Shown here one piece after another: positions 25,340 through 36,373 of a stretch of 64,000 bases of DNA. The DNA is from Bryoerythrophyllum caledonicum. Lineage: Eukaryota; Streptophyta; Bryopsida; Pottiales; Pottiaceae. The stretch covers positions 21,505,022 to 21,569,021 of the forward strand of contig OZ020524.1 of the NCBI GenBank assembly GCA_963971425.1. Reading direction: 5' to 3'. The position numbers and the translations under genes are program-made. Within the stretch, counting starts at the first letter, position 1; each line of letters opens with the position of its first letter. The notes beneath the pieces are model-generated. The model was given only the letters and a program-made list of their open reading frames with translations, searched no databases and was not told where the DNA came from.

Positions 25340-26500
25340 GTTCGAGTTGGAGCTCTCGTGGACTTGTCCCTTGGTCCGGGCTGGAGCTCTCGTGGACTTG
25401 TTCCTTGGTCCGGGCTGGAGCTCTCGTGGACTCGCTCACTGGTCCGGGCTGGAGCTCTCGTGGACTCACTCACTGATCCGGGCTGGAGCTCTCGTGGACT
25501 CACTCATTGATCCGGGCTGGAGCTCTCTTGAATTCGCTCACTGGTCCGGGCTGGAGCTCCCTTGAATTCGCTCACTGATCCGGGCTGGAGCTCTCGTGGA
25601 CTCACTCACTGATCCGGGCTGGAGCTCCCTTGAACCTGCAGACTACTCCCTCGTGGATTCGCTCACTCTGGACGTGCTCCCTTGCTCTCTAGGCTGCTCC
25701 CTACGTCCGGGCTGAGCTCCCTCGTGTACGTGCTCTCTCGTTCTCCAGGCTGCTCCCTACGTCCGGGCTGAGCTCCCTTGTATACGTGCTCCCTTGTTCG
25801 TGCTGGAGCTTCCTTGATGTCGCAGCTGCCCTTCGTGGACGTACTCCCTCGTGGATTCGCTCACTGTGGACGTGCTCCCTTGCTCTCCAAGCTGCTCCCT
25901 ACGTCCGGGCTAAGCTCCCTCGTGTACGTGCTCCCTTGTTCGTGCTGGAGCTTCCTTGATGTCGCAGCTGCCCTTCATGGGCGTACTCCCTCGCTCTCCA
26001 GGCTGCTCCCTACGTCCGGGCTGAGCTCCCTCGTTCGCAGCTGCTCCTCACTCTCATGCTTGCTAGACTTGTTGTAGTGTAGGAGTCCAGGGCGTCGGTT
26101 AAGTAGTTGACTCGTACCGAATGGGAAGATTCCTACAGGTTGCAGTCGAAGGCTCCATCTCTGTTCCTCGCTTCTAAGTTTGTCCTTCGGTCTTGACAGC
26201 TCGTTCTCCTGGCTTTACAGCTCGTCCTCCGGGCTTTACAGCGAGATAGAGGCAGGCTGCGTGGTCGAGGCGGGCTGGCCTGGTTCTGGGTTTCAGAGCT
26301 TGATCTCCAGGTTCAGCTTAGGGCCTGGGGTCCGGGCTTGGGGCTCCGGGCTCGAGCTTTTGGGCTCGGGCTTAGGCTCCGGGCTCGGGGTTAGGGCCAG
26401 GGGTCCGGGCTTCGGTTCCCGGCTCGGGGTTAGGGCCTGGAGTCCGGGCTTGAGTTCCGGGCTCAGGGCTTGAGCTCCGGGCTCGGGACTTAAGCTCAGT
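25340..26500. repeat. GC-rich repeat arrays in the 5' region of the 4.9-kb element
   Basis: 25360-25640 is an array of about eight 34-bp units built on GATCCGGGCTGGAGCTCTCG with TGGACTCACTCACT. 25650-26040 has longer units of about 75 bp with CTCCAGGCTGCTCCCTACGT. 26310-26500 has short units of GGGCTCGGGGTTAGGGCC type. Since 34 is not a multiple of three, the open frames here are not proteins. The position upstream of the gag-like ORF suggests enhancer-like or terminal repeats. Confidence 0.75.
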
Positions 26501-26746
26501 CCTTCATGGTTTTAAACCACTTAGGCAATCCCCATTAACGGTATTTCCTAACTCATCTAATAACTATCCTAAAATAGTATTAACTCAAAACTTAAACTAA
26601 TTAGTCTAAGATTATCATAATTATCCTTCTAACTGAAAAAAATTGAAAATTCGTGGTACGACATGGACCAAGTCCCTCTAATTTCTGGAGGGACTTCCTC
26701 GTCCGGGCACCAATCTCCGGGACACGGACTCGGGTGGTGCTTGGGG

Positions 26747-26764
26747 GGTGAAAGTCCACTAAGG
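26747..26764 (+). repeat. left terminal inverted repeat of the 16-kb element
   Basis: GGTGAAAGTCCACTAAGG, preceded by the presumed target copy TGGGG. It pairs with 42772-42789. Confidence 0.75.
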
Positions 26765-29606
26765 TGGTATATAAATAGTGTCACAAATGGGTTTGGAAAT
26801 AGTCACAAACCTTCTATTGCCCAAAAGTGGAAATGTGGGACCAACCTTTGAATTCTGCTGATGGAATGTAGAAGGTAACTTGAATAAAAGGGTGGAAACC
26901 ATAGGCGAGTTTAGTTTTGACTAATGGTTTGGGCAATCTAGGTATATCTTCCAGATGTACATACTTGTCACAGGTATACAAAATCGCACAAATATACTGA
27001 TTTTGAGAGTTCTAGGAAGTAAAATACTTTGAAACTTGTATGACACATCCACGCCACAATGTTTTCATATATTTTGATTGGAAATTCTAGATCGGCAAGT
27101 TATTTTCACTTTTATTGCTAAAAAATATGTTATTTTTTCAAGGCTCCTGAAATAGGGATCTTTGTTGTTTCCTGCTTTGATTTCTTATCGAACCAGATAC
27201 ATCGTACAATAATCCATCTTCGAGCACAATTTTTTCCTACTAAAAGGTTTTTTATCCATAAATTTGGGTCAAATCAAGTTTTCCAGGGTCTGCGTTTCTT
27301 GATATACTTCGCTGTATATATGGTATATTTTCCATACCCTACGGTATGTATTATACTGAAAGACGGGAAAGGAGTGGGCAGCTTAGATCGCGACACGTGC
27401 CTTCTACAAATGCAGAAACGTTGTCAGTCGAATGGCAGTGAATATTTAGTTGAACTACATGATATCTAGGACTTTAATGTGGACGACGTTCTAACTTTGC
27501 AGAGTTGCATGGCTGCCGTAACGTCATTACTTGGGTGTAGACTGTGTGCGGCGGTGGTGAAGATGGTCTCTGTGCCAAAAGGTGGTGAAGATGCTCTCTA
27601 CGCTAGCGTAACTTCTTGGAGCATGCTCCATCCAACATGCGCCTGAAGGAAAAATCAGAGCCCTTCAACGAGTCCACGATAATCGCACACCGGTGACCAC
27701 ATACAAAGATACCAGGTAAGTCTCTAATTTCTTCCACTTACTGAATGTCGTTGAAGTTTTGATGAAGCCAGATTGTCGTCGACAATGACGTTTTTCACTC
27801 TGGGCTGTGTTGTATGACCCAGATACATCAATTTCTAGGTCGGGAGAAGATGGCGCTCCAGTATGTGTTGTCCGAATAGAAAGAAGCCCACTATACGTGG
27901 GCGTCGGTTTAGGGTGTGAAGTACGCGTAGCTTGGTTGTCATTCCTCAATGACTCTGCAGACGCCAAACCGAGGAATGTTTACTTGACCTACGAAAAGCG
28001 ATCAGTGGGACGGTCGCATCGTAGTCAAGTTTTCTTACCCTTTGTCACTCTGAGGTAATTTTGGTGCTATTTGTTTAGGGTGTGTTCTGAGTTAGAAGGT
28101 CTACTCATCTGTAAAGACGTCGTTAACCACTACGTGATGTGCTCATGGAAAATAAGAGGCTGGGTCTACAACGCACATCCAAGTGGTTTGAAATCAGTTT
28201 CATGGTGAGATCCATATGACATGCAGGTTGAAGGAGGTTGCGGCTTGTCGGTGAGAAGGGATTGTGCAACACGTAATATTTCTTGAAATGGGTGTTGGTT
28301 GCAAGGCATCGTGCTCAAACATGCGGGCTGTCATCGAAATGAAGATAGGGTTCGGACCAGGGGACTATCAGGCAGGTCTGTGTGTTGTAGTTCATTCAAT
28401 TTTTGAAAGCTGTAGTGAAGAGTAGAAAATTGCAACTTATCTAGTGTGATGTTTGTATTGCTTTTTCAGACTGCCGAGGCTCTTCAGAAGGCCCTAGGAA
28501 AGGATAAAGTGTACATCAAAGGAATTCGCATACACAAAGAACCGAGTTCCAGCACTCCGAAGCCTTCATACATCAATGTAGATATTTCCTCCACACAAAA
28601 CATAGGTGATAGTTCGGATATATCATATACTGAGAAACATGGGGACTACAATGCCAACGTGAAGTTTAAGGTACCAACTCCTGCACTTTTTGTGGATTTT
28701 TTCATAGTACAGGCGCGAGAATATCTTCTGAAACTTCCTCAGTCGGTTTGCCAGGTAATAGTAACTTCGTGCCGCCTTATATTGCAAGGAAAAGATGCTC
28801 GTGAGAGAGCTGAAAAGACCTCACTGGTCCAGTTGAGCAGACCTCAGTGGTCCGGTTGAGCAATGTAGGTGCTGAAGTTGGTGCCGAAGAGATACAAGCC
28901 GCTTGTGAGTTGATTGGCCGGGTCTAGAAAGTGTGGGTACGACGCGATGGTTCATTCGACGTATATTTTCATCAGACAGAGTTGGGAAAAATGCCACGAA
29001 TCATGAGCAGGTACAACTGATTTGAGTTCTGGAGTGGCTGAGTTGCAAGTCTCACATGATTTCTTGGTACTCAGACTTTTATTTGTGGATGTCTTAATAT
29101 GGTGTGGACTGTATTTTGGTACAGACTGAACGAGGTGCAATTGGGAGGGCAACTCTTGCCAGCGTAGTCGTCATCTTATATCAATACCAACTCATACTTG
29201 TGTTTAAGGCGATGAAGATAGGGTTCGGACCAGGGGACATGATCGACAATAAGACCGACGCGGACTACATTTGAAGGGACAGTCGTAGTATCTCTAGTAT
29301 AAAACCTGGAAATACTGAGGTCTTAGGTATAACCACATGGCACTGGGGTTAACAATTGATAGATTTGCTAAACCTAGTACGACATATACTACTATGTACT
29401 ATGTGCAACAGAGTCTGTGCTCCATGTATACAGTATATATACTTGAATATAATGCATTGGTAGCTAAACTTCTGTTATTTAGAATAAATATATAGTCCTA
29501 GGTATCTGCATAATGTCGGTGGCTTAGCTTTATTTAAGTCGTTCAAGGTATATTTGTATGCTTTATACATTATGATGCTTACTTTGGTAATGTGTGCATT
29601 GTAGAA
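26765..29606 (+). other. left arm of the 16-kb element, possible short exons
   Basis: Mostly non-coding. Two stretches look exon-like on the + strand. 27807-28054 contains GCEVRVAWLSF and NVYLTYEKRSV and ends at a GT donor. 28470-28755 is bordered by TTTTTCAG and CCAG-GTAATA, and contains KVYIKGIRIHKEPSS and DYNANVKFKVPTPAL. Their splice phases do not fit each other directly, so I cannot build a gene. A 27-bp direct repeat lies at 28339-28365 and 29212-29238. The segment may hold a fourth, small gene or promoter sequence of the transposase gene. Confidence 0.4.
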
Positions 29607-32600
29607 ATGGTTACTACTAGGGCTGGAGATCGTCGGAGGGGTGTGCATCGGCCGCCTGCATCACGTGAAGGAACAGGCGTGGGGATGTCTAGAGATGAAG
29701 AGGACGCTGCGCGTGTCAGGGAAAATGCAACAGAGAGACAACGACGTTCTAGAGTGAGAAGAGGGGAGCTTGAGGAGAATTCGCTTCAGTTGGCGTTGGT
29801 GGCTAGGGTTCCAGCTGAAGAGAACGTTGATCGACAAGATGTCCATTGGGTGTCGTCGCGCATTTCAGATTTCATTCTCAAGGAACTCGTGAATGCCGGG
29901 GAGGGTCCTGCTTTCAGACAGTCTGTATTGGAATCGGTGTTGTCTAACAGAAACATAGCCCGGCACTTGCCGAAGTGTTACCGTAGTAACTCTGATGTAA
30001 GAGCTAGTCATGCTTTTCTTGAGTCGTATAAGAAAGAGTTGCGGCTGCTGAAAATTCCATGTTCGAAGGAGAAACTAGTGAGAAAGAAGACCTTGCTGGA
30101 GGCTGTGGTTGGTAGTGAAGTGGCGGGCGTACGAGCATTGTCAAAGGTTTTGGGAGCAAATCCGAAGTGTATTACTGCAGCTGTGCAACGACGTCAAAGC
30201 CTACAGCCCAGCGGATCCTCCATTTTCATGTTGCCTGAGCGACGGAAGAGGCCCGGTCTTTTTGTCGCTACAAGAGACCTTGTCATATCTTGGTGGTGTA
30301 CAGAAACCCGTGTGAGTCCTAACAAGAAGGACGTGAGGAGAAGGCGGATGGGGCCCAAGGTGTACGAGACGCATGCAACCCACTTCTTCCTTGAAAGCCA
30401 GGTACTTCTGAACACATCCTCTGCTCTAGGTATATTCCATGTGGTCGATCGTGATAGACACGAATTTCCCCAACACACATGTCAAGTGTGAAGCCTTTTA
30501 GATATTGTATATGGCCTCTTCCCACAAGCACTATGGTCAGTTCATATACTTTTGAGATCCATCTTTAGGTGTTTTTGTGCATATTGCTAGTACGTTGATA
30601 TACATCATAGAGGTAGTTTATATACTCCAGAAATCTTTCATACAAGAAGTCAACAGGGCTTGTCCTCTATACACCATGACATGATGTAAAGCCCTCAACC
30701 CGCTCGAGAGTTGATAAACTTCGTAGAGGTCTTTCATATACTCTAATAGACTTTGGTCATGTCGATCATTACAAGGGGTTGTTCTCATGTATACCTCGAC
30801 AAAATATAGACCCGTGAGTCATTACATGTTGATGTACGTTGCAGAGGTATCCAATATACAGTTATACTCTAGTAATATTTCATACGGTGTGTCAACATGG
30901 CTTTTTCTGAAATATACCTTGCGATAGTACTAACCCAAGAGTCTTTGTATGTTGGTATACCTTGAATAGTCACAACTATACACGCATGCATAGTCTTTCA
31001 TGGGGTATGTCAACAGGGTTTGTGCGCAAACATACCGTGATAGAATAGACACTCATGAGTCATTGTATGTGTAGGTATTGGACACACTATAGAGTTTGAA
31101 CCTAGAAGACTTACAGTATAGAATATACACGTATGTATTTAATGGAGTATATAGTTGTCGCCTATGGAGAGACCTTACTGGTCTTATGCATAGTTCCTAT
31201 GTTTGTGAACATACCTTTTATGTTTAGTGTATTCATAATACTATGTGAGGACATTCACGTACTACTGGGGTCCCATGACACCCAATTTTACATACTTTCT
31301 CAAGGTATCCAGTGGTGCCCATTACAGAACCCTGGTCTATTTGTATACCTCAAAGAAGTATCTGAGATACTTCATCAGTACGAAGCAGTGTGTGTACATA
31401 CTAGGGTATATACTCATATACAGTTCGAGAGGGTATCTTCTAATCTCATAGGATGCACTGTTCTTGTCGGTTGCCAAGCTTCTTTGGTAAGGCTACATGT
31501 GTGGCTATTTGTTATACACTTTACTGAGATTTACTTCCCTTCTTTGTCACGCAGGCTTCTTTATACGATCGATTTAGGGCATTGCATCCAAACGAGCCCA
31601 TTTCAATGCGAGCTTTTGAAAGACTGCGGCCCTACTTTGTGAAGAAGTGCAATGAATGGAATGTATGTTGTTGTAGGTACCATGTGGAGCTTGACATGCT
31701 ACGTCAAGCTCTACAATCATTGAGGGATATATCAACTGGTTTCCACGTTCGGGCCTCGTGCCATTGTAGATGTGTGGTGTGTGCCAATGGGGTTGATGTG
31801 GGGTGTACGGCGCATGTGAACAGGTTTGATGGAGTCACAAAGATGTGGGAGGTGGTTGTGTGCCCAAAAGAGGCAACCGAAGAATTCCACCGGCTGGAGT
31901 GCTTGGTGGGTGACTGTTCAAGTTGTGGTGGGCATACCTTGCCAGTCTGCCCCCTAGAGAGTGGAGCGTCAGGATTTCAATTGAAGTGGCGGCGTTTTGA
32001 CAGTCACGTGGTGGGCGTCGGTGACGATGGAAGACCAAGGAAGCGAATCAGTGAGGTTTTCATGGAGACCAGTCCGAGTGAATTATTTGACTACTTGCGG
32101 CCTAAATTGCACAAGTTCATCACTCACAATTTCGTGGCAAGGTGGCAAGACGTTCAGTGCAGGGTGAGCATGAAGGAGCTGCCCCGCGACGTTATACTGT
32201 CGCATATTGATTTTGCGGAAAACTACACCTTTGAGATCCAAAATGAAATTCAAAGTATGCATTGGCAATCGAGCCAAATCACTGTGTTAGTCCACATTGC
32301 CTACAGGTATGTACCTACTTCAGATAGTGTGATCAAGGAGTCCCACTTCTACATATCAGATTATAGGACACACGACACTTTGTTTGTACAACACTGCTTC
32401 TTGAGACATTGGGATTGGCTTCGCGACCGTGGTGTGGAGGTCCGACGCCATTGGGTTTGGAGTGACAGTTGTGCGGGTAAGTGTATTCTTCTGTGTCGTT
32501 CATAGTTGCAAACTCTGTAGCTAGCATACTTTAAAGGAATACTATATATACTTCTATACTCTTATGTTGGCCTTTCGGGTAGCGACATATCATCTAGTTC

Positions 32601-33742
32601 CGCATACATATTATACTATCTCAGTCACCTACTATGTTGCGGTCGTTCATATACTTGTACCGTATTATGCAATTATATGCTTGTGTATTAAGATACCATT
32701 CAATTTTGTACAAAGCTAACATTATTACCAATACTTTACATAGTTGGTTGCCTGCCATGGCTTTGCAGGACAATTTAAGGGGGCACGGTGCATGTATTTT
32801 GTTAGTCGATATCCCGCCCTGACATGAGGCTGCCAAATGGAGTGGAGTTTCTTCGGTACAGGTCACGGGAAGGGTGAGTGGGACGGAGCTAGGGCGGTGG
32901 TGAAGAGGGCTTTGCGTGTGGAGCAGCTCCACAACCCAGCCAGGAAGCTTCAAGATGCGAGGGATGCAGTGGACTTCCTACACGAGAAGTTGGGAGGCTT
33001 GGTGGAGAGATCGGTTGGTGACGATAAAATAGTTTCATGGCGATACTTTCATTTTGTTGCAGTGGATGCAGTGGATCGGCGATACACACATGGGTGCGAT
33101 ACCATTCCTGGGTCACGACAATTCCATTCCATACGAGCGGTTTCTGTTGCCGACCTGACGTCGTTGTTGGTACGTTATTTAACATGTTATTGTCCATCCT
33201 GCTTGGATGGAATTTGGTTATTCTGTGAGCGGGGTGCGCATGTGAAGCCGTGGACTGTGGTCAAATTAGCACCGACAGATGTGACATTTGCAAGGATGAG
33301 TATGCAGCACGCACAAGGCAATGAGGGACAGGATGACACATGGAAGTACCGTGCAGATGAGAGCCTTGGAGACTTGGTTGATGTCGGCGACAACTTTGCA
33401 ATACGTGCAGACAAGGGCAACAACGAGGACGTGGACTTTTACATCCTCCAGTGCCAACAACAGAAATCTACTGTCCAAGAGAGGTTCACATGTAAGTGGG
33501 GCAGTGAGTTTGATGTTGGACAACACACCATTGCTGGAACGTATTATCAAAAGTGGGGTACCAGTCCAAATTCTTATGTATTCTTGAGAAAATCGCATGT
33601 AGCCCATGTTGATGCGGAATCAGTACTAGCTTGCAAATTCTTGATGGTTCCTGCGGTACACAGGGTCAAAGGTGGTGATCCTGTGTACCAACTTAGTGAC
33701 GAGACCATCGATGTCATTAGGACATCTCTGGAGAGTTTTTGA
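29607..33742 (+). CDS. DDE-type transposase of an unnamed family, three exons
   Basis: Exons 29607-30401, 31555-32476 and 32769-33742 have matching phases (0 and 1), GT donors and AG acceptors, and total 897 codons. Exon 1 is a basic N-terminal region (MVTTRAGDRRRG). Exon 2 has a Cys-rich block with NVCCCRYHVELDML and CHCRCVVC, then HIDFAENYTFEIQNEIQSMHW (first Asp, about residue 484) and WVWSDSCAG (second Asp, about 569). Exon 3 gives QFKGARCMYFVSRY and GTGHGKGEWDGARAVVKRA (third acidic residue, about 611), then a Cys pair and a C-terminal domain with VGDNFAIRADKG and YYQKWG that resembles BAH-like chromatin readers (tentative). These motifs match hypothetical proteins I know from animals and algae. 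A TGA at 32825-32827, probably from GGA, interrupts it, so this copy may be inactive. Confidence 0.75.
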
Positions 33743-34278
33743 GGTTGTCATTTGCAGGCAATAGTTAGCATTCGAAACACGGTCGGTACTTCTGGATCCT
33801 CTTTTCAATACAGTATTGGAAGGTCTGTAAGGCTTCACTAGAAAGTTTAGAGATTGCATGTAATAGGGTACCGCAAGCATGCTCGACTTTGTAGCATAGT
33901 GACACTATCCACGGTGCAGCTTATCGTTTTAAACTTTTCCCACTATATATAGAAGATAACAACAATGTGGAATGCGATGTAGTATACATTATACCACATA
34001 ACATGGTGCAATATGTTGGCTTTGTTTCATCAATCACAATCGACTTTGTAACCGCAATAACTACACAGTATCCGGACACATTTTAAACGATACATGTTGC
34101 CGGAACATGTATATGAAACAGTCTGCTATAGTTGTTTACTAGTTCTCTACAGTAAATAATATCCCCGGGTGTAAAATTGAGTACTTCACTGTGATGTGTA
34201 TATAAGAGAATGCAGTGTTTCGTAGTTTATATACTCTGCAATTTACTCTATGTTGTTAGTAATATACTTTTGGTGTAC
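33743..34278. other. spacer between convergent transposase and SET genes
   Basis: About 530 bp of AT-rich DNA between the 3' ends of two convergent genes. It should contain both polyadenylation regions. No further signal recognised. Confidence 0.5.
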
Positions 34279-35770
34279 TCATAGGTATCTTCGCCGAATT
34301 GCAAGAGTGTCGCGACAACCAACGCTTTCACATGCACACAAAAAACTAGGCACCTCGTTGGTTGTATCTTCGAAATTAATTCCATAGTCCCATGTGAGTT
34401 CTTCCCCCGCCAACACCTTTTCTTTTGTAAAGAACGCTACCTGCATACAGACCAACGAAACGTCAAACCTATAGATGTACTAGCACAGGCTTCAACTCAG
34501 GACATGTATAACAATAAAAGTGAAGGTTGTTACATATGTGGTAGTAGCCTGTCAAATGCCAGTCCACGATCACGGGGACATCCAACAAGTTTGCATCAAA
34601 GCACCTGCGTTGAAGAAGACGACAATAAAATTTAAATGCAAATGATGATGTTCAAAATAAAAAAAAACCTTAATAGACGGGTGTGTCATTCATATACGGA
34701 TTTGCAATGACCTATGATATAGAAATCTGGAGACGTTTCCACGTCTGCTGGCGTCAATTGAGAGGCACTCCTTGTTGCTGCGCTGGCCTTCCAATCTCCA
34801 ATTTGCGTCCAAGTCAAGAGCGTACTTACCTTGGCTGTGACTTTGGGTGTCCACATCCTCGCTGTACGATACCTCTCCAACGTATTCGAATACAAACGTG
34901 CCTTTCGGCAAATCCTCCAAGGTCTTTATGCCCCAGCCCTTCTGGTGGTTCACCCAACATACTTGCGAGAAGTTGAGCATGAAATGTAAATATTAGGATT
35001 TCTAGACCCGAGACCACGAGTGAAAATTACATGACTATTGGACACTCAACTTCAAGGATATTTTGAAATGACGAACCTGGAGCTTCCACGTGACTCTCTT
35101 CTGGACAACACGGTTCTTACAATGAGAGTTGCACTTACATGCAATCCCACATTCGTTTATAAAAGTCCTTGTTATATGCTTGATACATCTCCCAACCTCT
35201 GTATTAGAGCAACCTGCACTATCACAGTACTCATACAATCTGGTATCCAATGTAGTACTCTCCTCCATTGCCTGCAACGAGACAACAACAATCTCTCTAT
35301 AAACTTTCCCTGAGGCGCCAAACATGACGAAGTTAACAATCCCTATTGTAATCTTCAGAAACGGGATGACCAAAAAACTACAAATTGCATGCTCACAACC
35401 ATGATACTCTACAATTTAAACTTACCATTTCAACATAGTGCTCGTGAAGGATGCCATCTTCGGTGTACGGGGCACAATTTGCAGCAAAGTAAGCCCATCC
35501 GCATACATTCCTCTTCCCCACACCGCACCCAAAAACACATCTTCTGCAACCATCCAATTGTTTCACAGCTTCATTCACGTCTACACAGACAACCTTGCTT
35601 AATGAATTTTCTACGATGTACTCAAAAGGAGCCAGTTCCATGGGTGGGTCTCCTGTGACAACCACAACAATGGGAATCCGTTCACGACCACCAAACAAAT
35701 CATAAGACCATTGTACAAATCCGACGCCCTGCATGCATGAAGCCAATATCTGCATTACAAAACCACCCAT
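34279..35770 (-). pseudogene. SUVR/SUV39-like SET-domain histone methyltransferase gene carried by the 16-kb element
   Basis: Five exons: 35770-35426, 35271-35077, 34962-34712, 34604-34538 and 34440-34279. They total 340 codons in consistent phase. Pre-SET part: ERIPIVVVVTGDPPMELAPF and a Cys-rich GCRRCVFGCG, then CGIACKCNSHCKNRVVQ. SET part: KGWGIKTLEDLPKGTFVFEY, DANWRL, the NHxC region, CFDANLLDVPV and EELTWDYGINF. Post-SET: CACESVGCRD. The order is that of plant SUVR-type H3K9 methyltransferases. Lesions: the catalytic-site Asn of RFxNHRC is Tyr (RFLYHRC); the exon 3 acceptor reads CAA instead of CAG; the exon 4 donor reads ATATGT instead of GTATGT. The start is uncertain: 35770 is the first ATG, but a CAG acceptor at 35729-35730 suggests a further upstream exon. 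Confidence 0.85.
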
Positions 35771-36373
35771 AGCATGTACCCTTCCATGATGTGATAGGGG
35801 CCAATGATTTTAACAATGATGCCTATCATTGAAAGATAACTTCAAGATCTCTATCCCCTATACAAATCAAGAGCACAGTAAAGTCTAAAATAGCGCAACA
35901 TCTTGTACACTTTTGTATGCTACACTATACTGCAATACATGACAGTGACCTGCAGTATACTATAGTGTTCCACAGTATAATATAGTATGATGCAGTATAA
36001 TAGAGACTTCTTCAGTATACATCAACATACTAATCAAAAGTACATCAAAGGTACAAATCAAATATGCCCATCTCCCATTGGTTAGAGTGCAATACATATT
36101 ATGCAGAATTGGAAGGGAGTAAAGTGTCAGCGTTGCACTCAAGGACCGAGGAGACGAATGGAATCTCGGCAAATAGACATACAAACGATGTATGTATGGC
36201 AACTTCACGTCTCCATACATACTGCCCAAGCTAAGATCAGAACCACTTCCCCATAACTAAAGTAAAAACTTATGCAACGTGACATAGCACATTGCCTGGC
36301 TACAAAAGATGAAAATGCCATTTTTGCATACACTGCCTACAATAACTCTTATTAGGCACATGTACTAATACCG
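35771..36373. other. spacer between the two - strand genes of the 16-kb element
   Basis: AT-rich DNA with many CTATAC/TATAGT words. It could hold the promoter or an upstream exon of the SET gene, but I could not identify one. Confidence 0.4.

Larger units (their letters stand above)
21799..26663 (-). mobile_element. 4.9-kb TGT...ACA element with 5-bp target duplication TGGAC
   Basis: Begins TGTCGTAGTACG and ends CGTGGTACGACA, so the terminal 12 bp are near-perfect inverted repeats (TGTCGTAGTACG and TGTCGTACCACG). TGGAC stands on both sides (21794-21798 and 26664-26668). It has one long gag-like ORF on the - strand, a 3' region with tandem repeats and a GC-rich repetitive 5' region. No RT or integrase is seen. 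It is inserted in the ORF of the 3.86-kb host element. Confidence 0.85.

Noticed and set aside
25242..25565. Open frames across the GC-rich array with SPRELQPG-type repeats
   Set aside because: The repeat period is 34 bp, not a multiple of three, and several frames are open at once. This is low-complexity DNA.
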